Notes under the pieces: model-generated | Databases searched by the model: none | What the model was told of the DNA's origin: nothing | What the model saw: only the letters and a program-made list of their open reading frames with translations | Part shown: positions 1-9,633 of the stretch, one piece after another | Layout of the letters: each line of letters begins with the position of its first letter | Numbering within the stretch: position 1 is the stretch's first letter | Position numbers and translations under genes: made by a program | Assembly: GCF_000949425.1 (NCBI RefSeq) | Contig: NZ_CP010976.1 | Location: 3,534,001-3,598,000 of the forward strand | Origin: Paenibacillus sp. IHBB 10380 | GTDB taxonomy: Bacteria; Bacillota; Bacilli; Paenibacillales; Paenibacillaceae | Direction of reading: 5' to 3' | DNA length: 64,000 nt

Positions 1-6
1 ACTCAT

Positions 7-222
7 CTACACCACAACCCATAATTGCTGTGCAACACCCTTGCCTATCGCTAATCTGGAATCCTTCACACGCACAATCAGGTTGCCACCGTTCTCTGAA
101 ATGACTGTAATCTGGGTACCTGGCACCATCCCTAATCCTTCTAGAAATTTCTTAGTAGAATCTTTTCCTCTGCACTCTTTAATGATTGCTGATTTGCCTA
201 TAGAGAGCATGGTCAATGGCAT
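7..222 (-). CDS. feoA: FeoA family ferrous iron transport protein
   Basis: A 71-residue protein of the usual FeoA size. FeoA is a small SH3-like cytoplasmic protein that works with the membrane GTPase FeoB in Fe(II) uptake. The FeoA pattern is visible: a KFLEGLGMVPG segment in the middle and a VRVKDSRLAIGKG segment near the C-terminus. The stop codon is followed directly by ATGAGT running off the left edge (TAG then ATG at 6-4), the expected position for feoB. A Fur box lies upstream, consistent with iron control. Family assignment is firm; the feoB partner is inferred because it is outside the window. Confidence 0.92.
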   Translation of the reverse strand: MPLTMLSIGKSAIIKECRGKDSTKKFLEGLGMVPGTQITVISENGGNLIVRVKDSRLAIGKGVAQQLWVVV

Positions 223-262
223 AATTTCATCCCTTTCTATCCACGAGGACCTATTTTAAAGT

Positions 263-281
263 GATATTGATAACCGCTATC
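263..281 (-). promoter_or_regulatory. Putative Fur box upstream of feoA
   Basis: On the minus strand this 19-mer (GATAGCGGTTATCAATATC) matches the classical Fur consensus at 15 of 19 positions, and the 7-1-7 form at 11 of 14. It lies between a likely promoter at 302-330 and the feoA start, so repressor bound here would block transcription. Iron-responsive Fur control of feo genes is well established; binding here is inferred. Confidence 0.7.
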
Positions 282-301
282 AGTAAATGCTGCGCTTATA
301 A

Positions 302-330
302 ATGTAAGTCTCGCTTCTAAAAACTGTCAA
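302..330 (-). promoter_or_regulatory. Probable sigma-A promoter of feoA
   Basis: Minus strand: a perfect -35 TTGACA (325-330), 17 bp spacer and a -10 TTACAT (302-307), about 80 bp before feoA. A second, weaker Fur-like sequence lies just upstream. The 223-560 gap otherwise shows no supportable gene. Confidence 0.5.
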
Positions 331-560
331 TTATAAATATCACTTTCTAATAATCACAAAAAAATGTATAAAAGTACCAGAAACCCTGTGTAGCAAGTAC
401 TCTTGGAGGTACCACATCGAATTAGACACAAATATTTCATATAATAGACTTACTTTTTGACACAAAAAATGTAACGGAACACAAAAAAACCATGTTGTAA
501 TTGGCTCTAAAGCCGTTTCAACATAGTTACTCAATTCTTATTAGCCTGATCCTTATCTCC

Positions 561-1829
561 CTATTCCCCCTTCTTCCAATGATCATGAATGTGTCTTAGT
601 TGAGATTCATCTATCGTCTTATTTCCGTATCGAACGTCATTGTATAACGAAATAACCTCCTGCGCGAGTGATCCCGAGGTCCGGGTTGTCCCTAGCTGAC
701 TAGCAACCTCGTTAGGGGTCTGAGATGTAGAATACGATAGCCCATTCTTGATGGCTTTCCTAATCACATTTCGGTAATAATATCTTATTTGATCGCGTCC
801 ATTAACTGGAAGTATATCTCTCTGACGAAACATAAACCGAGGACGTGTTGGGATTTCTAATTGTTCAGCTTGATCCACGTAAGGAGGCGCCTGTTCTCTC
901 ATAACGGAAGAGGCTATTCCCCATAGACGCTCAATTCTACTCATCCATCTCCGAATGCCTCTCAAGGCAATTCTGCCTATATAATAAGCCGTAATAACGA
1001 TCAGAATGACTACGAATATTTGAATTATTACATTGACCCATTCCCCACCGTCGCTAGGTGAATAATCTGTCAGTAAAAGTGACAAATCCAATGGATTCTG
1101 CTCCTCAGAAGCAGTGATATTATTTGATTCTTGGGATGACGCTAACCACCCGAATAGCCATTGTACGGCTGAACGAAACAACCAATATATCCCTCCAGCG
1201 AGCTCACTATACGATGCAATCAAGATTATCGACAATATAATGATGAACATCCAGATGTGATTAATAACCCGGAGTGGACGAAGGGCAACTGATGCCCAAC
1301 TATCACCAATAGCTGCGGTCTGCAGTTGCCTAGATTGTAAGCTCACCAGATAAGAACAGAGGATCAGCAACGCAGATATGTATAATCCAGCCTTCATAAC
1401 AATAGATAGTACTGTTGCAGCAAATAAGGAGATGACTATTGTTATCAATAGAGCCATAAGCTGAGCACGAATAGGAAACCTTTCATTCCAATCCTTTAAC
1501 GAACTACCCCGAAGTGAAGAAATCAACACTAGTATAATAACGATCCATTCGCTCCACGCGGACGTCCACCCTTCTACAGCGATAAAAAAAACAAGGCATA
1601 CAGCTATGCTACAGAGCCAAGAAGCCCCCCTTTGTTTAACCGATTGGAAACAAATTCTACCGATTATACTGCCAAGCCACATAAGAGCTGCTGCTACCAT
1701 TGCATTGATATCCATAACATAAATAGATAACAACAATAATAGTGGATAAACTGCCGCTATTTCCAACAAAGCATATAACCCAGACTTAGCATATAACATA
1801 ACTAGATCTTTCGTTCGTTGACGGCTCAT
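561..1829 (-). CDS. Membrane protein with C-terminal DUF4129 domain
   Basis: 422 residues. The N-terminal 240 residues or so contain several hydrophobic segments, then comes an extracytoplasmic stretch (about 240-280), another membrane segment (about 285-305) and a cytoplasmic C-terminal domain with the DUF4129 pattern (QIRYYYRNVIRKA, then TPNEVA and a final helical region). The arrangement resembles the TgpA-type transglutaminase membrane protein, but the transglutaminase domain is absent. It is the last gene of the moxR-DUF58-DUF4129 operon, and its ATG overlaps the DUF58 stop by 4 bp. Function is unknown; such operons are often linked to envelope or secretion quality control. No clear terminator follows. 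Confidence 0.8.
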   Translation of the reverse strand: MSRQRTKDLVMLYAKSGLYALLEIAAVYPLLLLLSIYVMDINAMVAAALMWLGSIIGRICFQSVKQRGASWLCSIAVCLVFFIAVEGWTSAWSEWIVIILVLISSLRGSSLKDWNERFPIRAQLMALLITIVISLFAATVLSIVMKAGLYISALLILCSYLVSLQSRQLQTAAIGDSWASVALRPLRVINHIWMFIIILSIILIASYSELAGGIYWLFRSAVQWLFGWLASSQESNNITASEEQNPLDLSLLLTDYSPSDGGEWVNVIIQIFVVILIVITAYYIGRIALRGIRRWMSRIERLWGIASSVMREQAPPYVDQAEQLEIPTRPRFMFRQRDILPVNGRDQIRYYYRNVIRKAIKNGLSYSTSQTPNEVASQLGTTRTSGSLAQEVISLYNDVRYGNKTIDESQLRHIHDHWKKGE

Positions 1830-2947
1830 GCCGTCCCCTCCTTGTATTGATCATATGATCTATCTGTCTCTATTGGCATAATCGAAATGCTATGACCACG
1901 TGAGCGTAGGTACGCAATTTGCTCCTCCATCTGTGGAGAGACAAAAGCTGTGATTAATAAATAATCCCATGTTTCTTGACAATCTCGTTCCAATTCTTCA
2001 ACTAAGTATTGTTCAAATGGCTTCTTACATTTCATTTGTACTTCTGCCATAGACTGGAGTATATCTTCTAAATGAGGTTGCCCACCCGCCGGCACCATCC
2101 TTATTGAGTTATTATCATCCTTCGAAGACTCCGTATGACCATTATGACCGAATCCCACTTTCATGCCTCGATCAGTAATCCAGACCGCTGCAGTAGCTGC
2201 ATAAGAGAGTGCCCATTCGACCATTTCTGGATTGCTCACAACATTCCACATATTCGGAGATACTTGAACGTTCACACAAATGAACACTTCAGGGTTCGAG
2301 CTGTAACCTTGTTTATATACTTGCAGAGCTTCAGATCGAGCGCTTGCCTTCCAATGAATGCGGTTCATAGGTTCCTGTCCTGTATATTCACGAGTCCCTG
2401 TGGTTAAGAATGGGTCCTCAACGACCCAGCGAGATACTTCCAATTCTCCTTGCCATGTTCGATATGAGGGAGGTAGCTCATTTAATTCAAGGAGAGATGG
2501 ATATACAATGAGAGACATATGCACGGACACCGACTGAGTGGAATTGAAGACGCCCAGCAAATCTCCACCTGTCATTGCTACTGTATCTTGAGTATAGATA
2601 CCCCGCTGTAACGCTGTAACAGGATGACGACGTATTATTCTATAATAGGGTTGTAACGTAAATACACTTCGATGATTCTGATATATATTTCCTTGGCTAA
2701 TTTCTCCTGGTTCCACCGACTGGAAATGAAAAGACGCAGGTAACATGGCCTCAATCCGCAACCACAATACGGGAATTCTCTTGGAGTTGAAAATCGTTTC
2801 CACCATTTCAAACGAATCACCTTCAAAGCAACGATCAAGGCTCAGAACACGATTATAGGTAATACCTCGTAACACTGGAACACCAGATATTAGCCCTTGA
2901 AGCACAACAATGAAAACTGCTGACAGGCACAGCCACAATACTGCCAT
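1826..2947 (-). CDS. DUF58 domain-containing protein
   Basis: 373 residues with a hydrophobic N-terminal segment (about 1-22) and the DUF58 signature in the middle (EPMNRIHWKASARS, around residues 190-205), where the conserved D/N-x-IHWK motif identifies the family. DUF58 proteins have a vWA-like fold and nearly always sit next to a MoxR AAA ATPase, as here. The start follows the moxR stop by two bases, so translational coupling is likely. The role is not established; a chaperone-like partnership with MoxR is the usual proposal. Its MoxR partner carries a frameshift in this sequence. Confidence 0.88.
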   Translation of the reverse strand: MAVLWLCLSAVFIVVLQGLISGVPVLRGITYNRVLSLDRCFEGDSFEMVETIFNSKRIPVLWLRIEAMLPASFHFQSVEPGEISQGNIYQNHRSVFTLQPYYRIIRRHPVTALQRGIYTQDTVAMTGGDLLGVFNSTQSVSVHMSLIVYPSLLELNELPPSYRTWQGELEVSRWVVEDPFLTTGTREYTGQEPMNRIHWKASARSEALQVYKQGYSSNPEVFICVNVQVSPNMWNVVSNPEMVEWALSYAATAAVWITDRGMKVGFGHNGHTESSKDDNNSIRMVPAGGQPHLEDILQSMAEVQMKCKKPFEQYLVEELERDCQETWDYLLITAFVSPQMEEQIAYLRSRGHSISIMPIETDRSYDQYKEGTA

Positions 2948-2949
2948 CG

Positions 2950-3895
2950 CTATTTCACGCTGCTTTCCAATTGGTCTTCACTAGGAACCGGCAGTGCCTC
3001 TATAATCTCCATTAATAACCTCTCTGCTCGCCCTCCTTGCTGTTGGAGACGGTTACGGAATACCAGTCTATGACTCAGCACGAAGGGTGCTAATACTTTA
3101 ATATCATCTGGTAATACGTAGTCCCTCCCATGAATAGCAGCTCTCGCCTGAACGGCTCTTACCAGGGCCTGAGAGCCTCGTGGACTAACGCCGAGCACCA
3201 GATCATTATGCTGTCTGGTAGATTCGCTTATATTGACAATATATCGTAATAAATCTTCATGAATGTGAACAGCCCTGTAAGATTCTTGCATATCTACAAT
3301 CTGCTCAAGGGTCACTACAGGTTGAATAGACCTTACAGTATCTCCCTGAGTAGTCGTTCGCCGAAGGATATCCAAGCTTCATCCTCATCATAAAGCGGTC
3401 CATTTGAGCTTCTGGCAGTGGAAATGTACCTTGATTATCGATCGGATTCTGAGTAGCAAGTACGATAAATGGTCTCTCTAGTTGATGCGTCTCTCCATCT
3501 ACGCTTATTTGACGTTCCTCCATACATTCAAGCAGACTTGATTGAGTTCTGGGGGTCGCTCGATTAATTTCATCAGCCAACACGAAGTTGGCAAACAATG
3601 GCCCTGGGCGAAAGTTAAACTCACCTTCTTTTTGATTATAGAAATGTATCCCTGTTAAATCTGTTGGCAGTAAGTCTGGCGTAAATTGGATACGCTGAAA
3701 TCTACAAGCCATAGATGCCGATAGCGTTTTTGCTAATCGTGTTTTTCCCGTACCTGGCACATCTTCCAAGAGTACATGACCCGATGCAATAAGCGCTGTT
3801 AACAGTAACTCAATCTCGTTTTCTTTACCTACAATAACACGGCCAACGTTGTGCTTGAGTTCGTTAGTTATTGCTTGGATTTGCTTTACCTCCAT
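2950..3895 (-). pseudogene. MoxR-family AAA+ ATPase, frameshifted
   Basis: Two overlapping reading frames together make a normal MoxR ATPase of about 320 residues. The N-terminal part (3305-3895) has Walker A PGTGKT (residues 47-52), Walker B with DEINR and the ATQNP sensor. The C-terminal part (2950-3375) has the lid domain with SPRGSQALVRAVQARA. The frame breaks at about 3366-3376, right after MRMKLGYPS. Relatives read KLGYPS, a few acidic residues, then ILRR; here GYP and DIL are encoded by the same GGATATCC bases. A roughly 26-base deletion between two copies of GGATATCC would explain this. A TTG at 3375 after an AGGA could allow re-initiation. A sequencing error cannot be excluded. Confidence 0.85.
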
Positions 3896-4066
3896 CTTCC
3901 CATCTCCATAGGTAACCGTTTACAATCTCTGGATACTTGTGTAGCTACTTATCCTAAATTTAGGGTTATTATACCATTCGGGAGACACTATTTCATCCAC
4001 ATTAACAATAGAGAACAAGGTGATACTCTCATAAATCACCAAGAATATCACGGCTTTTGATCCCAT

Positions 4067-5173
4067 TCACTTAGCCTTTGGTAGAGAGATGACGAACTTC
4101 GTACCTTCCCCTACACTACTATCTACAGAAATAGTTCCACCGTGATTCTTAATGATTCGATAACTCACAGAGAGACCAAGTCCTGTACCACTAAGCTTTG
4201 TTGTGAAAAAAGGATCAAACAATCGAGTCAGAGTATTATGATCCATGCCCTTACCATTGTCAGAAATATGAATATCAACGTTATTTCGTTCTTCCTTCAC
4301 CTCTAGCTTAATCATCCCGACGTGATAATGACCTACATCACCAATAGCATCAAGAGCATTCTTGATAAGATTGAGTATAACCTGCTTAATCTGCTTCACA
4401 TCAACCAGAATATTCAAGGATAGTTGTCCCTCATCAAGAACGATCTGACAGCCCTTCAAGAGTGCTTCACTTTCTGTTAACAGGACTACTTCTTTCAGTA
4501 GGGGGATGACAGGAACGGAAATAGTCTGCGGGGCAGATGGTTTAGAAGAGTTCAAAAATTCGCATATAATGTCATTGGCTCGATCAATTTCCATTAGAAT
4601 AATCCGTGTATATTCATCCTTACCCAATTGGAGTAAATGTGGCCGAAGTAACTGAATAAAACCTCGAATAGCTGTAAGAGGATTACGAATTTCATGAGCA
4701 ATAGATGCTGAAATTTTACCTAACATAGCTAATTTATCATTCTGATATGCGGTCTGTTCAATTTGTTTATGTTCGGAAACATCCTTGGCACTAAGTAAAA
4801 AATCACCGTCCATTTGATCTCCATAAGTGACTGTTAATAACCAGTAACGTCCATTCTCATCACTTAATTCATGATGTCTTTTCCGATAAAAAATAGTCTC
4901 TTTATATATTCGTAGAATCTTCCGTTTATTAAAACGGCTCAACTGTGATTGGCGTAATATTTGCGTTAAACTACACCCCATAATTGAACTGCGAGAAGCG
5001 CCTAACAACCTAGCCATTTGTACATTAATAAAGGTCAACATTCCATGTCGGTTAAAGAGAATAATTCCACTGTCAAGATGCTCCAATATGTTTTCGTATT
5101 TATCTTTAACCAGCTGTGTCGATTGAAAAGTCTGAAGGGACCCCACCCTTGTTTCTTGGATTTCACTCAACAC
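4067..5173 (-). CDS. PAS-domain sensor histidine kinase (sporulation-kinase type)
   Basis: 368 residues, soluble, no membrane segment. A PAS domain occupies about 25-140 (HLDSGIILFN at its start). The dimerisation/phosphoacceptor helix carries His160 in the H-E-I-R-N-P motif. The ATP-binding domain has the N box NLIKNALDAIG (about 268-278), G1 DNGKGMD (about 305-311), F box and G2 GTGLGL. This layout is that of the KinA-E family that feeds the Spo0A phosphorelay, and no response regulator gene is adjacent, as expected for an orphan kinase. The specific target is inferred. It is transcribed alone. Confidence 0.88.
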   Translation of the reverse strand: MLSEIQETRVGSLQTFQSTQLVKDKYENILEHLDSGIILFNRHGMLTFINVQMARLLGASRSSIMGCSLTQILRQSQLSRFNKRKILRIYKETIFYRKRHHELSDENGRYWLLTVTYGDQMDGDFLLSAKDVSEHKQIEQTAYQNDKLAMLGKISASIAHEIRNPLTAIRGFIQLLRPHLLQLGKDEYTRIILMEIDRANDIICEFLNSSKPSAPQTISVPVIPLLKEVVLLTESEALLKGCQIVLDEGQLSLNILVDVKQIKQVILNLIKNALDAIGDVGHYHVGMIKLEVKEERNNVDIHISDNGKGMDHNTLTRLFDPFFTTKLSGTGLGLSVSYRIIKNHGGTISVDSSVGEGTKFVISLPKAK

Positions 5174-5351
5174 GATGTTCCTCCCTTATCTGGAATTATG
5201 ATTTATACTAAGTAATGTCACCTATGTCAGAATTGAATCATCTTTACTTGTTTTTCCTAATTAATCATAGACATTCAGAATGAGCATCGTCAATCAGAGA
5301 AACTGTCGAAAAAGAGGGAAACTCAAAAAAAATCCATTTTTTACATATAAT

Positions 5352-5384
5352 AATAAAAAAACCTCTGCAAAAGCAGAGATTTTT
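5352..5384 (-). terminator. Rho-independent terminator of the zinc-ribbon gene
   Basis: Minus strand: stem CTCTGC / GCAGAG with a TTTT loop (5363-5378), followed by a run of T. It lies 30 bp after the stop codon of the 135-residue gene. Confidence 0.75.
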
Positions 5385-5413
5385 AATGTCACTTTATTGA
5401 GATCTGGCGAAAA

Positions 5414-5821
5414 TTATGCTTTATGCTGCAAACGTAACCTTCTCTGGCTCATCACAGCTAGTCTTTGTTTTAGCTCTCTTTCCCACTTTTCATCCTCGAT
5501 CTGCTTAGCAACTGAGAGTAAATCCAGCGCCATATCAATCTGATTCTGAACAATACTATTAGGATCCTCGGTTTCGCGATTGACCACATTTTCGAAGATT
5601 TCCTCTTCATCCTCCATGACATAGTCTTGGAAGTCCACTTCGAATGCTCCATCTCCATGGGCATATTCTGCCAGAATTTCGTATTCGTTCTCCACTTTAT
5701 AATGAACCTCTACCCGGTGACAGACCGGACAAAAAAGCAGGGGAACATTATGGACTTGGGTGCGGTAATGCTTTAACGTTCCTTTCGTACCAACCATACT
5801 CGCTCCACAGCAAAAACTCAT
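5414..5821 (-). CDS. Zinc-ribbon-like protein of unknown function
   Basis: 135 residues. The N-terminus has two Cys at positions 4-5 and a CPVC pair at about 31-34, a likely Cys4 zinc ribbon. The middle is very acidic (MEDEEEIFENV) and the C-terminal 40 residues form a charged helix (KWERELKQRLAVM). A good ribosome binding site (AGGAGGGTGA) precedes the ATG and a terminator follows, so it is a real single-gene unit. I do not recognise a named family; the fold suggests a regulatory or nucleic-acid role but nothing in the sequence fixes it. Confidence 0.75.
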   Translation of the reverse strand: MSFCCGASMVGTKGTLKHYRTQVHNVPLLFCPVCHRVEVHYKVENEYEILAEYAHGDGAFEVDFQDYVMEDEEEIFENVVNRETEDPNSIVQNQIDMALDLLSVAKQIEDEKWERELKQRLAVMSQRRLRLQHKA

Positions 5822-5967
5822 TGTAGTTCACCCTCCTCTAATATCCACCGTTATTCCTAATTTAAAATATTCGCTATAGTAACAGACAATTCCTTTTTTT
5901 CTTATTACAATGTATGTTATATATCAATTGAATTTGTCCGACTTTAAACTATTTTTATAGAATAGAT

Positions 5968-6010
5968 GAAAAACCCCCCTCTACCAGCATTATTAGCAGG
6001 CAAGGGGGAT
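5968..6010 (-). terminator. Terminator after the peroxiredoxin gene
   Basis: Minus strand: a GC-rich stem pairing CCCCCTTGCC with a GGTAGAGGGGG arm around a TAATAAT loop, followed by TTTTT. It lies about 50 bp beyond the peroxiredoxin stop. Confidence 0.8.
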
Positions 6011-6061
6011 GATATTACAATCGAAGTACTGTAAATTAATGAAATAAAGACAAGATAGAAA

Positions 6062-6601
6062 TTATAGGTTCTTGTCGCCTGGTTTCCAGTTCATTGCACA
6101 TAGTCCGCCTGATTGTAGAGCTTGAAGAACACGAATGGTTTCTTCTACACTACGACCCACATCGTTATGATTAACAACTTGATATTTCAATTCACCTTCT
6201 GGATCGATAATGAATAGACCACGAAGTGCAATACCTTCTTCTTCGATAAGAATACCGTAATCACTAGCTACCTTCTTCGTAATATCTGAAGCTAATGGGA
6301 AATTAATGTTACCTAGTCCATTATAATCTCTAGGAGTAGTTAACCATGCTTTGTGACTGTGGATAGAATCTGTGCTTGCACCCAATACTTCCGCATCTAG
6401 TGCTTTAAATTGATCATAAGCGTCACTTAGTGCTGTAATTTCAGTAGGGCATACAAATGTGAAATCCAATGGATAAAAGAAAAGCACTAACCATTTCCCT
6501 TTATAATCGGTCAAACTTACTTTACCGAAATCTTTACCATCACCCGTTACTGTCTCCATTGTGAAGTCCGGAGCTTGTCTACCTACTAAACGTTCTGCCA
6601 T
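6062..6601 (-). CDS. Typical 2-Cys peroxiredoxin (AhpC/Prx1 type)
   Basis: 179 residues. It reduces H2O2 and organic hydroperoxides in the cytoplasm using thioredoxin or an AhpF-type reductase. The peroxidatic Cys51 lies in DFTFVCPTE and the resolving Cys168 in GGLCAMNW, so both catalytic cysteines are present. The ATG at 6601 was chosen because AAAGGAGG precedes it by 8 bases; the frame stays open 23 codons further upstream without a ribosome site. A perfect PerR box lies about 140 bp upstream, indicating peroxide induction. No ahpF is adjacent. Confidence 0.93.
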   Translation of the reverse strand: MAERLVGRQAPDFTMETVTGDGKDFGKVSLTDYKGKWLVLFFYPLDFTFVCPTEITALSDAYDQFKALDAEVLGASTDSIHSHKAWLTTPRDYNGLGNINFPLASDITKKVASDYGILIEEEGIALRGLFIIDPEGELKYQVVNHNDVGRSVEETIRVLQALQSGGLCAMNWKPGDKNL

Positions 6602-6738
6602 GCTAAATTCCTCCTTTAAAATATGTAAGAAAAACCCAAAGTTTCTCTTGTTCAGATAGTTAAGAATCACATGCGGATTCTACATTTCAAATGGTATCAT
6701 TCAGTGAAATCAAAGTCAAGATTATATCTATTATTTTT

Positions 6739-6753
6739 TTATAATAATTATAA
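6739..6753 (-). promoter_or_regulatory. Perfect PerR box upstream of the peroxiredoxin gene
   Basis: The sequence TTATAATAATTATAA is an exact 7-1-7 match to the Bacillus PerR operator TTATAATNATTATAA. It sits in the leuB-peroxiredoxin gap, six bases after the leuB stop. A minus-strand TATAAT at 6721-6726 would place the box over its -35 region; an alternative promoter TTGACT/TACCAT lies at 6691-6719. PerR control is established for peroxide genes in Bacillus; here it is inferred. Confidence 0.75.
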
Positions 6754-6758
6754 TCAAG

Positions 6759-7838
6759 CTATTTTTTCATGGCCGCAACGATTAAATCGCCCATTTGGCT
6801 TGTTCCGATAGCTTTGCTCTTATCCACTGCAATATCACTTGTCCGATGACCTGCATTTAGTACATCAGATACAGCTGCCTCAATCGAATCTGCTGCATCA
6901 CTATATCCAAAGGTTAAGCGGAACATAAGCGCAACTGACAATATTGTAGCAATAGGATTGGCTAGTTCTTGGCCTGCGATATCAGGTGCAGAACCATGTA
7001 CCGGCTCGTATAATCCATAACTACCTTCCCCCATAGAAGCCGATGACAACATTCCAATAGAACCTGTTAGCATAGCTGCTTCATCACTCAAAATATCACC
7101 GAACATGTTCTCAGTTACGATAACATCAAAACTTGCAGGACGACGTAATAGCTGCATAGCACAGTTATCGACAAGAATGTGCTCTAGCTCAACATCTGGA
7201 TATTCCGGTGCAACACGGTTTACAACTTCGCGCCATAGCCGAGAGGTTTCAAGAACGTTTGCTTTATCTACGGATGCTAACTTCTTACGACGTTTTTGTG
7301 CGATTTCAAAAGCTTGGCGGACGATACGCTCTATTTCCATAACATTGTATGCGCACGTATCTACTGCTTCTTCTCCATGTTCACCTTGACGTCTGAATTT
7401 CTCACCGAAGTAAATACCGCCTGTCAATTCACGTACGACCATCAGATCTGTACCTTCAAGAACTTCTGGTTTCAATGTAGAAGCATCCTTCAAACAATCA
7501 AATACGACAGCTGGACGAAGATTAGAGAACAATCCAAGTTCTTTACGAATACCAAGCAATCCTGTCTCTGGTCGAAGTTCTTTAGAGTTGTTGTCCCATT
7601 TAGGTCCACCAACAGCACCTAGAAGAACTGCATCAGCCTTTTTACAAATATCAAGTGTCTCTAGCGGCAATGGTGTTCCTCTCTCATCAATTGCAATCCC
7701 ACCGAATAGTGCATGCTCTGTTTCAAACGAATATCCGAATAATTCCTCTGTGCGTTTCAATACTTTCTCTGCTTCTGCAACAACCTCTGGTCCAATGCCA
7801 TCTCCTGAAATGACTGCTATCTTCTTAACTTCTGACAT
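6759..7838 (-). CDS. leuB: 3-isopropylmalate dehydrogenase
   Basis: 359 residues, normal length. It catalyses the NAD-dependent oxidative decarboxylation of 3-isopropylmalate in leucine synthesis. Family motifs are clear: [10 protein letters not shown] at the N-terminus, [22 protein letters not shown] around residue 140 and [13 protein letters not shown] for NAD binding. Three ATG codons follow one another; the third (7838) has the best spacing to GGAG. It is separated from leuA by a strong terminator and has its own likely promoter (TTGTCA at 7913-7918, TACAAC at 7890-7895), so it is expressed apart from the ilv-leu transcript. leuC and leuD are not present nearby. Confidence 0.96.
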   Translation of the reverse strand: MSEVKKIAVISGDGIGPEVVAEAEKVLKRTEELFGYSFETEHALFGGIAIDERGTPLPLETLDICKKADAVLLGAVGGPKWDNNSKELRPETGLLGIRKELGLFSNLRPAVVFDCLKDASTLKPEVLEGTDLMVVRELTGGIYFGEKFRRQGEHGEEAVDTCAYNVMEIERIVRQAFEIAQKRRKKLASVDKANVLETSRLWREVVNRVAPEYPDVELEHILVDNCAMQLLRRPASFDVIVTENMFGDILSDEAAMLTGSIGMLSSASMGEGSYGLYEPVHGSAPDIAGQELANPIATILSVALMFRLTFGYSDAADSIEAAVSDVLNAGHRTSDIAVDKSKAIGTSQMGDLIVAAMKK

Positions 7839-8000
7839 CATCATCGCTCCTTCTCTATTTAACTACACGAATTGAATTCTCCTCTTATTGTTGTAACATA
7901 CTTACAATGCATTGACAAAGATATAGAATCTATGAGATTGATAGTTTAAGCCTATAAGAGCAAAAAGTTGGAACTGCTTCTCAGGATATGTCATTAACAA

Positions 8001-8047
8001 ATAAGGCAGGCCCTATCCATGAGCTACTCATGTTGGGCCTGCCTTAT
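8001..8047 (-). terminator. Strong terminator between leuA and leuB
   Basis: A perfect 13-bp inverted repeat (ATAAGGCAGGCCC and its complement) with a 21-base loop, 25 bp after the leuA stop. The A/T-rich ends give a terminator reading on the minus strand. It should end the ilvB-leuA transcript before leuB. Confidence 0.8.
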
Positions 8048-8071
8048 TATATTTAGATCATGAAAATTTAA

Positions 8072-9589
8072 TTACAATGTGTTACGCTTCTCAATCAATT
8101 TATTAACAGCGTCCACATAAGCACGTGCGCTAGCCTCCAAGATATCAGTGCTTAATCCACGTCCCTGTGCTGCGATATCATTCTGAGCTAGAATAACGTG
8201 TACTTCACCTAGTGCATCTTTACCTTGTGAAACTGACTTAATAGAATAATCCTCAAGTCTCACTTCTTCTTGGGTAGCTTTATCAATGGCATTGTATATA
8301 GCATCTACCGATCCATTTCCTTCAGCTTCCTCAATAATGACTTGATTCTCTTCTTTTAAGATGTGTACTTTAGCTGTGGGTACAGATTCATTACCATAAG
8401 TAACATAAATCGTCTCCAGCTTAAATACTTCCGGTGTATCAATCAGCTTCTCTTCCAATAGCGCAAGAAGATCATCATCAGATACTTCCTTCTTCTTATC
8501 AGCAAGCTCTTTGAACTTAGCAAAGGCACGATTCAATTGCTCGTCTTCTAGCTTATAACCGAGCTCATCTAGTTTCTCACGGAATGCATGCCGTCCCGAA
8601 TGCTTACCAAGGACAAGTTTACTTTCCTTAAGACCAATAGATTCAGGTGTCATAATCTCATATGTTGTCTTTTCCTTCAGCATTCCATCCTGATGAATAC
8701 CCGATTCATGGGCGAATGCATTAGCGCCGACAATAGCTTTGTTACCTGGAACAACCATCCCTGTTAGCTTACTGACAAGTCTACTTGTGCGGGCAATTTC
8801 AGACAATTTCAAGGATGTAGTTGCATTGAAGAATTCCTGACGCGTTGCTAAAGCCATAGCTATTTCTTCAATTGCCGTATTTCCAGCTCGCTCACCAATG
8901 CCATTGATCGTGCCTTCAATCTGATCTGCCCCATTCTGAATGGCTGCAAGCGTATTCGCAGTTGCCATTCCTAAGTCATTATGGCAATGAGCACTTAGCT
9001 GTATCTTCTCAACGTCAGGTACATTTTCCTTAACATATTTGAAGATAGCACCATACTCGGCTGGATTCAGATATCCAACTGTATCCGGAATGTTAACGAC
9101 AGAAGCGCCTTCCCTTATAGCCATTCCTACCATTTCGGCCACAAAATCAAGCTCTGTGCGTCCTGCATCCTCCAGTGAAAACTCCACTTTAGAGAAATAT
9201 TTCTTCGCATAACGAATCGAAGATTGTGCAGTCTCAAGTACCTGATTCTTATCCATACGTAACTTATGTTTGCGATGAATTGGAGAAGTCGCCAGAAAGA
9301 TGTGAATACATGGATCTTGGGCTCCTTGCAATGCTTCGCGAACAGCCTCAATATCTTGTTCACGAGAACGTGAGAGGCCAATTACAGTCACATTCTTGAC
9401 GGCCTTTGCTACAGCATTAACCGCTGCTAAATCGCCAGGCGAAGCCGCCGGAAAACCTGCTTCCATCCGGTCAATGCCTAGTTTTTCAAGTTGGTATGCA
9501 ATCTCTACCTTTTCACGGGTATTTAAGTTCACGCCCGGAGATTGTTCTCCATCTCTCAGCGTAGTGTCAAAAACATAAATTTTGCGCAC
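8072..9589 (-). CDS. leuA: 2-isopropylmalate synthase
   Basis: 505 residues. It condenses acetyl-CoA with 2-ketoisovalerate, the first committed step of leucine synthesis. The N-terminal TIM barrel begins with [14 protein letters not shown], carries the metal-binding [14 protein letters not shown] around residue 200 and GIGERAGN; the C-terminal third is the LeuA allosteric dimer domain for leucine feedback. I chose the GTG at 9589 because AGGAGG is about 8 bases upstream; a GTG at 9598 overlaps the ribosome site. It follows ilvC in the same direction, consistent with an ilvBNC-leuA operon. Confidence 0.96.
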   Translation of the reverse strand: MRKIYVFDTTLRDGEQSPGVNLNTREKVEIAYQLEKLGIDRMEAGFPAASPGDLAAVNAVAKAVKNVTVIGLSRSREQDIEAVREALQGAQDPCIHIFLATSPIHRKHKLRMDKNQVLETAQSSIRYAKKYFSKVEFSLEDAGRTELDFVAEMVGMAIREGASVVNIPDTVGYLNPAEYGAIFKYVKENVPDVEKIQLSAHCHNDLGMATANTLAAIQNGADQIEGTINGIGERAGNTAIEEIAMALATRQEFFNATTSLKLSEIARTSRLVSKLTGMVVPGNKAIVGANAFAHESGIHQDGMLKEKTTYEIMTPESIGLKESKLVLGKHSGRHAFREKLDELGYKLEDEQLNRAFAKFKELADKKKEVSDDDLLALLEEKLIDTPEVFKLETIYVTYGNESVPTAKVHILKEENQVIIEEAEGNGSVDAIYNAIDKATQEEVRLEDYSIKSVSQGKDALGEVHVILAQNDIAAQGRGLSTDILEASARAYVDAVNKLIEKRNTL

Positions 9590-9633
9590 TACCGGCACCT
9601 CCTACAAATAATAATATGTCCATAGAAACTTCC

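Noticed and set aside
340..534. 64-residue open frame, minus strand
   Set aside because: No ribosome site, atypical composition, lies in the feoA-DUF4129 gap; looks like chance.
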